A stretch of 64,000 bases of DNA from Triops longicaudatus (lineage: Eukaryota; Arthropoda; Branchiopoda; Notostraca; Triopsidae): assembly GCA_022885665.1 (NCBI GenBank), contig JAGQDJ010000113.1, forward strand, positions 62,001 through 126,000, given 5' to 3'. Position 1 is the first letter of the stretch. Each line of letters begins with the position of its first letter. Of this stretch, positions 25,401-36,049 are shown piece by piece. Both the position numbers and the translations under genes were made by a program. The notes under the pieces were generated by a model, which made no database searches, had not been told where the DNA came from, and worked only from the letters and a program-made list of their open reading frames with translations.

Positions 25401-26525
25401 GCCGATTACGACGGCCTGTTGGCTCGCACTGACGTACAGTTGCAGAGCGTGCTGGATCGCTTCTATGACGAGTCCATTGCTGCGGCCACGAAACTGAGTT
25501 CCTCAAAACACAGGTGATGGTCCTCTCGAGAGATCCTGTGCAGTGCAAGCTGCGTGTTGGTACAGAATCACTGGAGCAGATGGAGAAATTCAAGTATTTG
25601 GGAGCAAGGCTCAAGAGAGATGGTAAATTGGACACAGAGATCGACAGACGGATTGCCAAGGCGTCCGCAGTTTTACGCGAGCTCTCACGAAGTGTGGTTG
25701 CCAGCTCTGAGATCTTCCAGGCGGAGAAACTCTCTATTTTTAAGAGCATTCTGCCAATCTTCGTTACAAGAGGCTCGGCATTCCCCCTAACACAGTTGGT
25801 TAGTTTTTGTTACATTGCGTAACTTTGAGAAAGTAACGTTAATTAGGTTTGGCCATGTTACGATTGGTTACGTTAATTAGATAAGTTTTAGTTGTTTCTG
25901 TGTTACATTACGTAATTTTATTAGGTAAGGTTTGTTTCCGTTAATTAGTTGATATTAGAAGATTAGGTTAGTGAGCTAGGCTAGCTTGGTTATGTAAATT
26001 AGAATTGTTAGTTCATTTCAGTTTGTTCATGCTAGGTCAGTATAAGTTGTGTTTGGTAATGTTACGTTAGTTAGGTTTTGATCGCGCTACCAAGGTTGTG
26101 TTAGTTAATGCAAGGAAGGCTGATCTCCATTCGTTGCTTCACTTTGACGTTGTTTAAGAATTTCATACTGAGTTTAAGAAAAGCTTCAACTAAACCTATC
26201 TTTTTTTTCCGTAATTAGGTATTACTACGACAAAAACATAATGTCTAAAGTGCACGGGAAGCGCTACACCTACAAGTTCGATTTCCAAGGCCTGGTTGCG
26301 GCGTGTCAGCAAGTCCAGTCACCGGACTCCGTCTTCATTTCACCATCTCCCGCCACTCCAACGCCGCTCGCATCGCCTTACGGCAGTGCCTCGCACTCTA
26401 ATCCACTAGCACCCACGCCGTCAACCAGTTTCCTTCCTCCGCCGCCGCCATATTGGCTAGCCAGCCGCTTGGCCACAATTCCCAGCCCTTCTCCCTCCTT
26501 AACCCAAGAAAAACACACCAAATAA
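13495..26525 (+). CDS. Ets21C: PNT + ETS domain transcription factor, ERG/FLI class, Ets21C-like
   Basis: Exons 13495-14098, 15412-15702, 23831-24353 and 26219-26525 splice in frame (phases 1, 1, 2) to 574 residues. Residues 1-201 are acidic and Ser/Thr-rich. A PNT/SAM-pointed domain lies at about 229-296, beginning [16 protein letters not shown]; it is clearly divergent from ERG. The ETS domain lies at about 412-496: [20 protein letters not shown], then [20 protein letters not shown] with the DNA-contacting arginines. The [20 protein letters not shown] and AACQ segments resemble insect Ets21C more than vertebrate ERG. The last intron splits the Arg codon before YYYDK. A usual Glu is Ala here (WGARK). 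Known family role: nuclear activator/repressor at GGAA sites; Ets21C is a JNK- and stress-responsive gene. ATG 13495 is the first in frame. Introns 2 (8.1 kb) and 3 carry many TTAGG-type blocks. Orthology is inferred without a tree. Confidence 0.9.
14400..14740 (-). repeat. Degenerate CCTAA-type block, ETS gene intron 1
   Basis: Runs of CCTAACTTAGC, ACCTAACCCACG and CTTAACCTAA variants, plus strand C-rich. It is reverse complementary in kind to the G-rich blocks later in this gene. Confidence 0.6.
16440..17420 (-). repeat. Degenerate CCTAA-type blocks, ETS gene intron 2 (proximal)
   Basis: Two stretches (about 16440-16970 and 17150-17420) are built almost wholly of CCTAAC, CTTAAC and CATAACCTAAC variants. 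They are separated by about 170 bases of unrelated sequence containing GTTAGATATG. A short opposite-orientation piece follows at 17455-17540. Confidence 0.65.
18132..18201 (+). other. Possible alternative first coding exon of the ETS gene
   Basis: A short open frame ([19 protein letters not shown]...) starts at ATG 18132 in intron 2. It ends at a usable donor (AAGG before GTAGGA) in phase 1, the phase needed to join ETS-gene exon 3 at 23831. Such a transcript would lack the PNT domain. Insect Ets21C is reported to have alternative isoforms. A one-in-three phase match and a moderate donor are weak support. Confidence 0.2.
18490..19230 (+). repeat. Tandem repeat (unit about 170-195 bp) with E2F-like sites
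   Basis: Four diverged units are anchored by TTGGCGCC at 18562, 18733, 18907 (TTGGCGTC) and 19102 (ATGGTGCC). Each anchor is preceded by a TGTGTCATTC-like piece and followed 20-30 bp later by GGCGCGAAAA or a variant (18592, 18761, 18936, 19123). A detached fifth copy lies at 20150-20300. The reading is direct; any function is inference. Confidence 0.65.
19330..19930 (+). repeat. Degenerate TTAGG-type block, ETS gene intron 2 (middle)
   Basis: GTTAGGTTTA and TTAGGTTAAG variants occur at 19330-19400 and again at 19660-19930, with about 250 bases of ordinary AT-rich sequence between. Orientation is opposite to the blocks at 16440 and 21540. Confidence 0.6.
20150..20300 (+). repeat. Detached copy of the 18.5-19.2 kb tandem repeat unit
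   Basis: TTGGCGCC at 20182-20189 is preceded by GCATATTGTG-type sequence and followed by GGCGGGAAA (20207-20215), the reverse complement of the E2F consensus TTTCCCGCC. This copy is about 1.1 kb from the array. Confidence 0.5.
21540..22340 (-). repeat. Degenerate CCTAA-type block, ETS gene intron 2 (distal)
   Basis: About 800 bases rich in CTAACATAACC, CCTAACCAAC and ACTTAACTAACC variants. It is the longest C-rich block in the window. Confidence 0.65.
23510..23760 (+). repeat. Degenerate TTAGG-type block just upstream of ETS-gene exon 3
   Basis: Variants of GTTAACTAAG, TTAGGTTTAG and AAATTAGGTTAC fill the region that ends some 70 bases before exon 3. Confidence 0.5.
24490..26120 (+). repeat. 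Degenerate TTAGG-type blocks, ETS gene intron 3
   Basis: G-rich-forward blocks lie at about 24490-24800, 25060-25310 and 25790-26120, composed of TTAGGTTAG, GTTAGATTA and TAGGTAATG variants. A retrotransposon fragment (25330-25800) lies between the second and third. A run of 12 C occurs near 24851. Confidence 0.6.
25330..25800 (+). pseudogene. Non-LTR retrotransposon reverse transcriptase fragment
   Basis: The translated segments [18 protein letters not shown] and, in a shifted frame, [10 protein letters not shown] ... [12 protein letters not shown] match the end of LINE reverse transcriptases around and after the F/YADD box, here decayed to IADYD. Continuity requires a frameshift near 25500. 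Only a few hundred bases survive inside ETS-gene intron 3, so it is non-functional. It is a dispersed element remnant, not part of the host gene. Confidence 0.75.
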
Positions 26526-26744
26526 TCTCAAATTCTTTATTCAGTATTTTATTTTCCATGTTCATCCCAAATTCGAACTTTTTTCGTTGTGGAATTCAAC
26601 AAAAACCCAGAATCACTCCCAGTGCAATGGACATGTGCCAGGCCAAGTGCATGAATTAATTGATTGTTGTACCATGTTCTTGGAGAAATACAAAATAGTT
26701 TCGAGAATTTTCAGTAGCCGTTCTTGACACTAGCTAGTACTTGC

Positions 26745-26750
26745 TTTATT
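26745..26750 (-). terminator. Polyadenylation signal of the proline-rich gene
   Basis: AATAAA on the minus strand, about 36 bases after the stop codon at 26786, giving a very short 3' UTR. The convergent ETS gene ends 260 bases away. Confidence 0.55.
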
Positions 26751-26785
26751 TATATTCTTTTCGCTGTCTGAGAAAAAAGTTTCGT

Positions 26786-28773
26786 TTACAAGTAGCGAGG
26801 AGGGTTACGTAAACGGTCAGCCGCGTCAAGGGCTTTTAGCTCCTCCTCCATGGCTGTGGTACTGTAGTCGACGACCAGCGGGCCAGCCACGGTCGCCGCT
26901 AAATGGTTTTGTAAGCTCGTGCTCACGAATTCACTGTTGGGTAAAGGAGGTGGTGGCGGTTTGGCTTTCGGGCCCAGTAACTGGTTCCAATCGACAGACT
27001 GAAAGCGGGACAACGAGGATAAGACAATCGGCTTGTTCCGAACAAAATCGGGGTCTAGTTTCGGTAAAGTATCCCAGGCTTTTGTGTCCAACTTAGGCCC
27101 AGATGGATCGTACCGAGCTTTCTGTTAAATAGATAACAATTGTATTTGGAGTCAAAATGTAAAGATTCCTTTTTTTTTCTTTAAAAAAAAACAAAGTGTC
27201 AAAAAATCATCAAGAACATTTGAAAAGTACGAAATTTCGACAAAAGTTCTGAAAGAGTAAAAAAAAAACTTTTGAAATATTTACAGTTAAACGAAGCTAA
27301 AAGTATTCAAAGTTTAGAAAGAAATTCGAAGGAAATAGAATATCTAAAAGAAGTGAAGACTGAAAAACATGTGTAGAGCACGTTATAAACTCACAATTTA
27401 GCGAAAATTCTGAAAAACCTACAAAACTTAAAAGCGAAATAGTTCATGGAAGTAACTCAGAAATATCGAGAACCAAAACTTACGTTAATTTTCAAGTTTT
27501 CAACGTCTTTGGAACGTTTATGGAATTCTTGCCATGCGTACTGATTAATGAGTTCTTTAATTTCCGGAAGAAGGATGAGATCCTCGTAGATTTTTTGTAG
27601 CAGCGCTGCAGTTTTGTTCTACGAAAAAGGATGCTTTGTAATTTTAGAAAGGGAATAGTAAAACTCTGTTTATTTTATGAAATAAAATACGTTTTATATT
27701 TCATTCGACTTTTTTTTTTTGCTTCACGATGCGTTATGTTCATTAAGATAGGTTAGGGTAAGTTGTCTGTGTTAGCTCAGTAACTTGAATAACGTTAGGT
27801 TTCATCCGGTACATTAAGTTAGTTTCGTCAGTTTCACTACGCGACGTTACGCTTGTTGAATTCAATTAACTTTGATTTTATCAATTAAATTACGTTAAGC
27901 AAAGCTAGGTAAGTTAATTTGCACAAAGTTAGGTTAGTAAAATTAGGCTAACTTAAGTTTGGTCAGTTAAATTGGGTAAGAAAGATTAAGCTAGGTTCGT
28001 CCAGCTTAGATTTGCTGATTTAATTCGATCGTTTTGCGTTCGATTTGACTTTCGTTAGTACGCTTTTATTTCTTCGTTATCAAATCAATCTCTTAACAGA
28101 ACGTTATAATTATGTTTTCTTTTTCATTTGGATTGAATTCTTATGCTGAGTTTTTATTAACTGAGTTTAAAAATGGTTATTTATTGAGGTTTACAAATGA
28201 TTAAGTATTCTTAATTACAATTTTCAAATGGTAGTTATATATTCGATTACTTTTCTTAAAGAGTTTAACCCACATACGTCGTAAATAAAACAAAGCCTTT
28301 TAAATAATATAATTACTGGATAAGTTGTTTTCGAACTATTTTTCCCCTTTTCTTAATTTCTTTCTCCATTAATTTTTTAGTCACTAGTTAGTTTATCGTT
28401 AATCGCCAGTCACGAACTCCAATAGCAGGGTCGTTATGTAAAAAGGTCGAGCAAAAATACTTAAAGAACAAGCTCAAAGTGATTGAATTAAAACCTTTAC
28501 CTTTTTCTCAACGTAAACCTTGGCCAAAGATTCGATTTCACCCCGGACAACGTCGTAAATAATTTCATTGAGCAAGGCAGCGAGGTAGGCCGAATCAAAC
28601 CAGGTTAACTGAGTTTCAGGCGTCACCGTCACTTCTTTCGGCGGCGGTGTAGCTTCTTTTTGCTTCACTACCGGTTTAGATAAAGGAATTCCCAAGAAAA
28701 TGGGCGGAAGCCGAACGTACGGTGCTGGATGGGATTCCCCGCCGTACAGTTCAGGCAAAAGTTGCACATTCAT
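26786..28773 (-). CDS. Unrecognised proline-rich protein (three exons, 247 aa)
   Basis: Exons 28773-28501, 27618-27484 and 27121-26786 join in phase 0 at good GT-AG sites (donors GTAAAG and GTAAGT). The product starts MNVQLLPELYGGESHPAPYV. It has a helical stretch AYLAALLNEIIYDVVRGEIE, a charged middle (YAWQEFHKRSKDVENLKIN), and a C-terminal half with a five-proline run (AKPPPPPLP) and the ending RNPPRYL. There is no signal peptide or membrane segment. I do not recognise the family and give no function. It is convergent with the ETS gene (260 bp between stop codons). Codon-level regularity, three in-phase splices and an AATAAA after the stop make it a real gene. Further 5' exons are possible. 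Confidence 0.75.
27740..28010 (+). repeat. Degenerate TTAGG-type block in intron 1 of the proline-rich gene
   Basis: GGTTAGGGTAAG, CTAGGTAAGTTA and GTTAGGTTAG variants on the plus strand. Because the host gene runs on the minus strand, its transcript carries the C-rich form here. Confidence 0.55.
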
Positions 28774-28959
28774 AACAAATTTGTTACATAACTTCCTTTT
28801 AGAATGCTACACGCAAGTCTTGCAACGTTTTCTAACGGATTTCTGGGTTCAAACTAACCCCTAGCGCCACGGTGGCCAGAATCGGAATTGTGTGCAATCA
28901 ATATATAAAGTGGCTAAGGAAAGGGCAAGTGGGATATCAATAACATATGCAGGCTTTCA

Positions 28960-29660
28960 TTGTATTTAAGGGTCAAGGGTAGCTGACCATGCATGTGTAG
29001 TACAGTGCTTAGGCATAAACCTTTCCCAAGCAAGTCACAGAAGTCTAATTGTGTCTCTTGAGGCTGATTTACATTCATTAACGGAAAAGCGACTAGGACT
29101 AATCCCCTACATGATGAATGTGAACCGCGAAGTTTAGAAACAAATGGCGTGAAAGGTGTGTAAGTGAAGCTTATTCCTATAGGGAAATTTTACGAATCCG
29201 CAATACGGATTATCGTGTATACTCCACTCTATTACCTCACGCAATTTTTAGATTCCGTGTCAATAACGAAAATACTATAAACATAATATAACCAAGCAAT
29301 GACTATGAACGTGTTTGAGTCGCATGACAATTTCTGGTAGGAATAATTGAAAACTTTTTTTTCATAATGAGAAGGGAACGCTTTTCATCCTTATAGCGGA
29401 CCCGTTAGACTTTATCCATGGTTTGTTAATATACTAAGCGTGCCATAGGGGCTCATTCATGCATCGTCTATATAATGTTCTTTTTAAGCTTTGTGGTTGA
29501 CATTCATCTTGTAAGCGATTAGCCAGAGTCCCTTTACCCGTAATGAAGATAAATCGGACTCAAGAGGCATAATTAGACTTCTGTGACTTGCTTGGCAAAA
29601 GTTCATTTGCTCAGCACACGTACACGTATAAGCACGGCACCACGCGTGTCAAGGAATTTA
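28960..29660. repeat. Foldback (long inverted repeat) element
   Basis: The arm at about 28975-29145 is an inverted copy of the arm at about 29490-29645. The best-preserved core is TAATTAGACTTCTGTGACTT (29569-29588), whose reverse complement lies at about 29033-29052 with one difference; homology extends 60-80 bases either side with mismatches. About 330 bases separate the arms. No ORF of note. It looks like a MITE-type foldback transposon; the superfamily is not determined. Confidence 0.65.
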
Positions 29661-32600
29661 GTCGAATAACGCGTCACGGACTAAAGGTTGGGCCTTTACA
29701 CTCAAGTACTTCTAATGCTTACTAGATGACGTAGCTGCTAATGTTTCCAATAATGAAGTCATGGTTCAAGTATAATGTTGTATAAAAGCCATTTCCGCTC
29801 CATAAATTGCTTAATTCTAATTGTCACACAGCAGGCTGGTTATCTGCTGAAAAACTGAAATATCTTAATGCTGAAAAAGTCAGATGCGCAATGACGAATA
29901 CGCATGCGCAATGACTTAAATGAAATGGAACTTTTCTCGTGTTTTCATTATAACTTTCAACAGAAGCAACTAAAAAACCTGTATAAAATAGATTTGACAT
30001 ATAGCACAACGGAATTACGTTTACAATATCTAAAAAAGGCACTCTTTTATACAGCCTAGGCTACATTAAGCCAACCGCTAGGGCAAAGGCCCACCTATGT
30101 AATGTTAGTAAAAAAAGTTGAAAGATGAACGGCATCGGAAAAGATTGTGAAGAACGAATGTGATTAAGATACATTATGACGCTTAACTTTTTTTTTTGTG
30201 GGCTGAAGGCCATTTTTATTAAATTGTCTAACTGATACAGAAGTGTTCACTAGAAAAAAGGGGTATTAATAAATGGCAAAAATGTCCACCTAAAACTAAT
30301 ATTGTAGCCAATAATTGGTACCTGATACCAAAAAAATGAGCTTGACCTACCACATGCTGGGGAAGTTGTACTAAAAATTGGTACTTATCACAAAAATTTG
30401 GTAAGTCTTTTTTTCCTATTATTGGGAACACTTCCCAAAAATCGGTAGTTTTTTTTTATTTTTTCAACATGTGTTGGCATTGAAGGTTTGCGCTCCCGAT
30501 CCTGAAGTCTTTTACGTGCAATCCCCTGCTTTGAGTTCTCAATTAGTTAGCCGTTTAGTGTTTCTCTTCCTATTTTCAAAATAACTTTACATTTGGACAA
30601 ACTTCATACTATCTATGTTGTGGTGTGTAAGCAGGGTACTGTAGTACTGTACTATATAAAATGTTCGAAAAAGAAACGTTTAAGAACGGTCTTATGCTAA
30701 CCGAACGGAACTAGGCAACAATGAAATTTCCTCTTGACCAAGCGTTGCGGCGGGTCACGTTCGTGTAAGGATGGAGTGAGTTTCAACGCTTGAATGTTGG
30801 AAGTTTCAATCAACAGTGGTGTTACCTTTTGATCACTTTTTGGTGATTATGTTAAGAATAATGTATGTAATTGCAGTAGAACATTACTTTCGTGACTCGA
30901 GATCGTGATATGGGATTCGGAATAGTGGTTGATTGCTGTGATCTTTCTTTTTGTGAAATTGATGTCGTAAAAAGTTGCTGGTGCGTATGAAATGTGTGAA
31001 ATATTGTTGAGTGCCTGTATTCAGTTTGTTCTATTGAATGTTGTGACGTTATGTATTTTTTTACTGCAGTTTTCATTGATGTGTCATTGAATTGTGTTTA
31101 TTTGTCTTATATTTTTGTATTCATATGCATAATCGAAGTTTTAATCTTGTATTTTGTTCAGTTGATGGTATAGAAAGTTGCGGAAGTTTTAGTAAGTGTG
31201 TGGTTGTTGTTTAATTCAAATGTTCAATATGTGTAATAGAGTGTCGGTATTTGTATTCTTGATTGCTGTTCTCTTTTTTGTGTCTTTGAAGTGTTGTGTA
31301 TTGAGGTATTGGATTTCGCTCTATTTTGATCTCACGTGTCTTGAAAGTTGTAATGTTTTTCAATAATTGTTTTGGTCTTGAGTGCTTTTTTTTATTTTTT
31401 CTATTGACTGACTGCGTGGGTTTTTGCCTATTGCAGTAAAACTGTTTTTTACAGTCAAGAGAAGTACAAAATAGTGCTTTTATGTTTCTTTCAGTTGTGC
31501 TAATTGACGCTGTTAACTATTTGTGTGTTTTGCATAATTTTGCTGATACATGTAGTCTAAATGAATAAAAAATTGGCACTAGAATTGAGTTCAGATCATC
31601 ACCAAACTTTGGGAAATATAACAATTGAATGGAAGTACACACCATTATGAGGTGTTCAAGCCTATCAATTTTAGTTTTGTGATGTCCCTATTTTTTGGTG
31701 GTTTTCTTACCGTTTTTCGGGAACGTTTCTACTACCAATTATTGGTAGGAAAACAGCCCCACCCTAGTTCATGCGGTTTTTTATGTAATTTTCCACCATT
31801 GAAAAGTGGATTTTTTTTTACAGTGTAGGTACATATGCGGAGTAAATGAGTTACACTTCTTAACTGTTCACGCGAAAATTCTGTATGGTGAAGGTATACG
31901 TATGTACTGTTGGTCTCCAGGAAAACGACTACGAGGCGAAGGACAAGTAAAGATTTCGCCACCAGCAATAACGACGTCCAATCCGTGCAATTCACTACAA
32001 TAGTAATTTGAGTAAACTGTCCTGTGAGTGTGTCTTTTTCTTTACGTTTGATGAAACACGCACTGAGTGTTGATTTTTCTACTACGTGTTAAACCAGTGC
32101 TTCTCAATAGTTTTAGTTTATTATCAAAAATCGCCTATTAGGAAGCCCTCATTACCGACGAAACTAAAGTTTCGATTACGGACAAAACACAATAAGAGAT
32201 TAACTAAGCTTAAATGAAAATAAAAGCAAGCACCACGAAATTGGCTTACAAATAAACACTTCTAAAAGCTCCATTTATAACTTACTTCTTACGGTGAATT
32301 CCACGTTAATTTTTCAGGCGATTATGAGGTAGATATGAACTATTTTTATTGAACGCCCCTGAAGGCAATATTGTGTAAAGTCGGTGTTCCTATCGTGTCA
32401 AAGCGACTTTTTTTAACAGAATGCGTTTCACACTTTCTTTTGTCTAGCTTAACGTTTAATGGGCAAACTATACAGATACTTTCAGATGGTTTCTCAAAAA
32501 CTGCTCATACGATTTTCTAATCTGTACATTGTTGTTCATTTTAATAAATCACATTTAATTTCCCAAAACTGATTCTCGGCTTTGCCGTAAATTAGAAAGC

Positions 32601-34090
32601 TGAAAATTTTAATATCTTAAGAAACCAATTAAATCACAACCTGTATTGAAAAATTACGCCTTATTGCATTAACAAGATCAAACTCACTTAGTTTACTATT
32701 AGGAGCTTTTGACGAACTAGTTCATTTTTACTCGTCATAAGAGGCTTAGCCTAGACCGGGTTCTTATTTCGGTTTGTTCAGATTGAAGATCTTTACAGGA
32801 CCAAACATTTTTTTAAATTTATTTTCTTTATTTTTTAGTATGATCCCCTTACCCAAACCCGTATGACTTCTGCGCAATTCTGAGGTACCTGTCTGCTACT
32901 GAGAAGCATTGTGGTCAACGTAAAGAGACAAGGCGAGGTATTACCCTGCGCTAGCAGTAGAAGATTGAAGCCGGGATTCCGAGTTTCAGGTTCTTGCAAA
33001 GGGTCAGTGTTTCAATGCTGGCGGTTTCCACAATTACAAGCGAAAGCGCTGCAAAAGAAATCACCGTTACAAAGAGTATAACAATCATCTTGTTTGTTTA
33101 TACATTTTTGTAGGCGCTAATGAATAAGTCGCAGTCACATATGCTTATTTTTTTGCAAGTCCCGTCTAAATTTCACATGAACATATGTCTCCAAGAGAAC
33201 AGAGAGAAACATTTTTAGAAATCTTTTAGTCCAGTATTTTTTTCTATAGGCATTACAGCATAGACATAACCATCAATACGAAAGATATTATGCCGTACTG
33301 TCTCTGGTGAAAGATGTTAATTCTTTAACAGCAAGTGGAGAATTCTGAGCAACTGTTTTTGCTGTTGTTGACAATACCCGGCTTTCGGAGCAGTAGAACC
33401 TCTAGTACAAGTGCTGGAATGCTGATTAAAACTTAAAAGACATTCAAAATTGAAGATTTGAAGAGTATGTTTTTTTTAGAAGACAGAAATTGCAGGTCGT
33501 GTAGTAAGAAAGTTGCTAATACACGATTCAGTTCCATAGGAACTTGCGGCAACTTTGTTGGCGTCCCCATTAAAATACGTTTACGAGCTTCAGAAAACCC
33601 AAAGCGAAAAAAGAAGAAAGAACTTTCTGACCGATCATAACTGGGAACTGCTAGACCCACCGTTACCGACAGGTGTACAAATACTTAAATAATTAATAAT
33701 AAACGTTTCGTCATTATTAATAATTTTTTATTTAATTTATGAATGTTAGTTATGTTATATTATTAAGAGCAATGGCTTTTCGAGATAAAAAAATATTTTG
33801 TCCCCTTTTTCTCATAATAGCACAGGACACACATGAGAGGTAATGGAAATAATACAGTATCACACTTCAGGGTGCAGCACTTGAACAAATCATCCATGTT
33901 TCTCCGTATTGGTGGTTCTCCTTCCCGGTAGCTTTCTTTAATTTGCAACGTGTGACCCCAGTAAACACGCGCGATTTACGAGTGGACGAATTGCAGGGAA
34001 GAGACTCATGACAACACCTAAAAGGAAAGGGTAAATGAATATTGGTCTAGTAATGAACCCATAAACAAAATTTTTAACTGTTTCTTACTT

Positions 34091-35819
34091 TTAAGAGCTT
34101 TGTTTTGTTGTAAGCACCTTTCCTTTCGGTTTGCGCCTAAAAACAATAGCCCCGAGCATTTCATTGTCCTCAAACAGCAAATTTAGCAAGCAAGTAGTTA
34201 GGTATGCCATGCTTTTGGAATAATTTCGGACGCAGTTATTCAGATCATCCTCGGTTCCATTAATAAGTTTCAGCGAAGTCTAAAAGATTGGAAAATTACT
34301 GCGTTGTGAAGTTGTCTTGACTGCAATATAACTAATATTGACACAACTAGAAAAACCTGGTCAAATGTTCCCGTAAAGGTGTAATTTCGAATTAAACTAT
34401 TTCCTCTAAAAGACGAGATGTTGACCAGATACTTCTTACTTTTGCTTACTTTTCGTACAATCTCAACTGTCTTGTTAGTGTCTTAGCCATTAAGAAACAA
34501 ACGAATAATTAACACTATAAAACTATAATTTCCATAGATTAAAAGTCCGTTTATTCACCCGGGATTACAAATTTAACTGCCGTCATGGCACATGTACATA
34601 AACCAGTTTCACACAAGGATATTTTATTTACATTACTCCTTACAGCCTATGTTTGATAGAACTGCGAGATGTGTGGGGACATTTCACGCGTTTGCTCCGT
34701 AGTGAGCAACACGTTTTGTTGCGATTTCTTCAACGCGGAACGCAACATAACAATTCGTAATTAGTTTTACAACTACTGTGGACTTTATTCGTCCACTTGG
34801 ACTTTTCACAGACCCAAATAGCTCTTTTTTCGCAATCACCGACCGAAATTATCTTCGTTAATTCGAGTTTCTTTTTTACCCAGGGAGATATAGCAATTTT
34901 GTCTTCCTCTGGTTCCTTCAGAATTCACTTTAAAAAGCTGACCTTGCCAGACCACCTTACGATAGTGGTCCACTTATTAATTCAGAAAGATTGTAATCAG
35001 CTTGTTTTAGCCATGCAATTCTTTTTCATTAAACTTAGCACTAAAAGCGTTTCCAACAAATACACATTGGTGTATGAATCACCTTTCACGTATGAATTAC
35101 GTGTATGAATTACGTTTGGTGTATGAATCACCTTTCCGTTCACACTACTTCGACTCTAGCATTCTAGCAGCCAAGTCGATTGCATCTTTTTCCTCCAAAT
35201 TGCTTGTATCGTAAGGAGGCAACGTGAATCCTCTGTGTGTATAAAACAGAAATCTTTTAATGCTTTGCATGCACACATTCTGGGTTCCTTAGAACAGTTT
35301 TAAAAGGACGCCATTCTTGTATTCAAACATATAAGTTGAATTAGCCCACACGAGTCCCCAGTTGGCAGCACGGTCCTTTAAATGTAACTTCTGATGTACG
35401 TTCAGGGCCGGATTATAATAGAGGCTAAGTAGGCTGCAGCCTAGGGGCCCGTAGTGTTTCGGGGCCCGTCAAAAAAGTACTCTTTCTCAGCGCGGATACG
35501 TCAGCCTAGGGGCCCATAAAGACTTAATCCGGCCCTGTGTACGTTTACTTTAAATTATTGTCCCTGTACCAATACGAAAACTCCTTATGAAACGTTGAAA
35601 AAAGCTAAAAAAATGAAACCTTCAATGTGAACCAAACTTGAAAAAGAATAAGAATAGACGTTCCATACAGCTTTTCATTTAGTTTCGCCTCATCGGGAAA
35701 TGCACTTTCCTCTTTGTACTCTTTTTCCGCATGCGCTTTTTAGTTCTTGAGGCCGCCGTTAATAAGCTTGATTCCCTCTTCCTCGACCAAAGACGAAGTA
35801 TGTTGAGTAAGTTCGGGGT
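34091..35819 (-). pseudogene. Possible decayed minus-strand multi-exon gene
   Basis: Several minus-strand segments look coding and start at acceptor-like sites. One from 35819 contains EEEGIKLINGGLKN, then an in-frame TAA and KAHAEKEYKEESAFPDEAKL. The segment 35232-35145 reads GFTLPPYDTSNLEEKDAIDL and then a stop. At about 34995-34735 there is a frame with ISPWVKKKLELTKII. The segment 34279-34091 reads LNNCVRNYSKSMAYLTTCLL and NLLFEDNEMLGAIVF, faintly like a BEN domain. I could not link them in phase, and stops interrupt. A hAT MITE also sits among them (35403-35537). It may be a dead gene, a dead transposon, or chance. Confidence 0.25.
35403..35537. mobile_element. Non-autonomous hAT-type MITE, 135 bp, perfect target duplication
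   Basis: The termini CAGGGCCGGATTA and TTAATCCGGCCCTG form a near-perfect inverted repeat. The exact 8-bp duplication tgtacgtt flanks it (35395-35402 and 35538-35545). The interior holds two CAGCCTAGGGGCCC copies. The exact duplication suggests this is among the younger insertions here. Confidence 0.9.
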
Positions 35820-36049
35820 CTAAACGTGTTAAATTTCCGTTAAAGTAAGATAGTTGTATACGTTTATGAGGCAATTTATAGGTTAACGCCTAAGCTAACG
35901 TAACCGAGAGCAGTACCGTAAAAAGGAGTAATTTCGAACGAAAAACAGCCTTTTATTTTCATTCTCCACGTATATTTCGGCTAAATTTTAAGTAACACTT
36001 AAACAAAACGTGACAAAAGTCTTTCAATTTCGACTTTACTGTACAATTC

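Noticed and set aside
28731..28740. kB consensus match GGGATTCCCC
   Set aside because: It falls in the coding exon of the proline-rich gene and is isolated, so it is treated as chance. It is kept as a reminder that single matches mean little.
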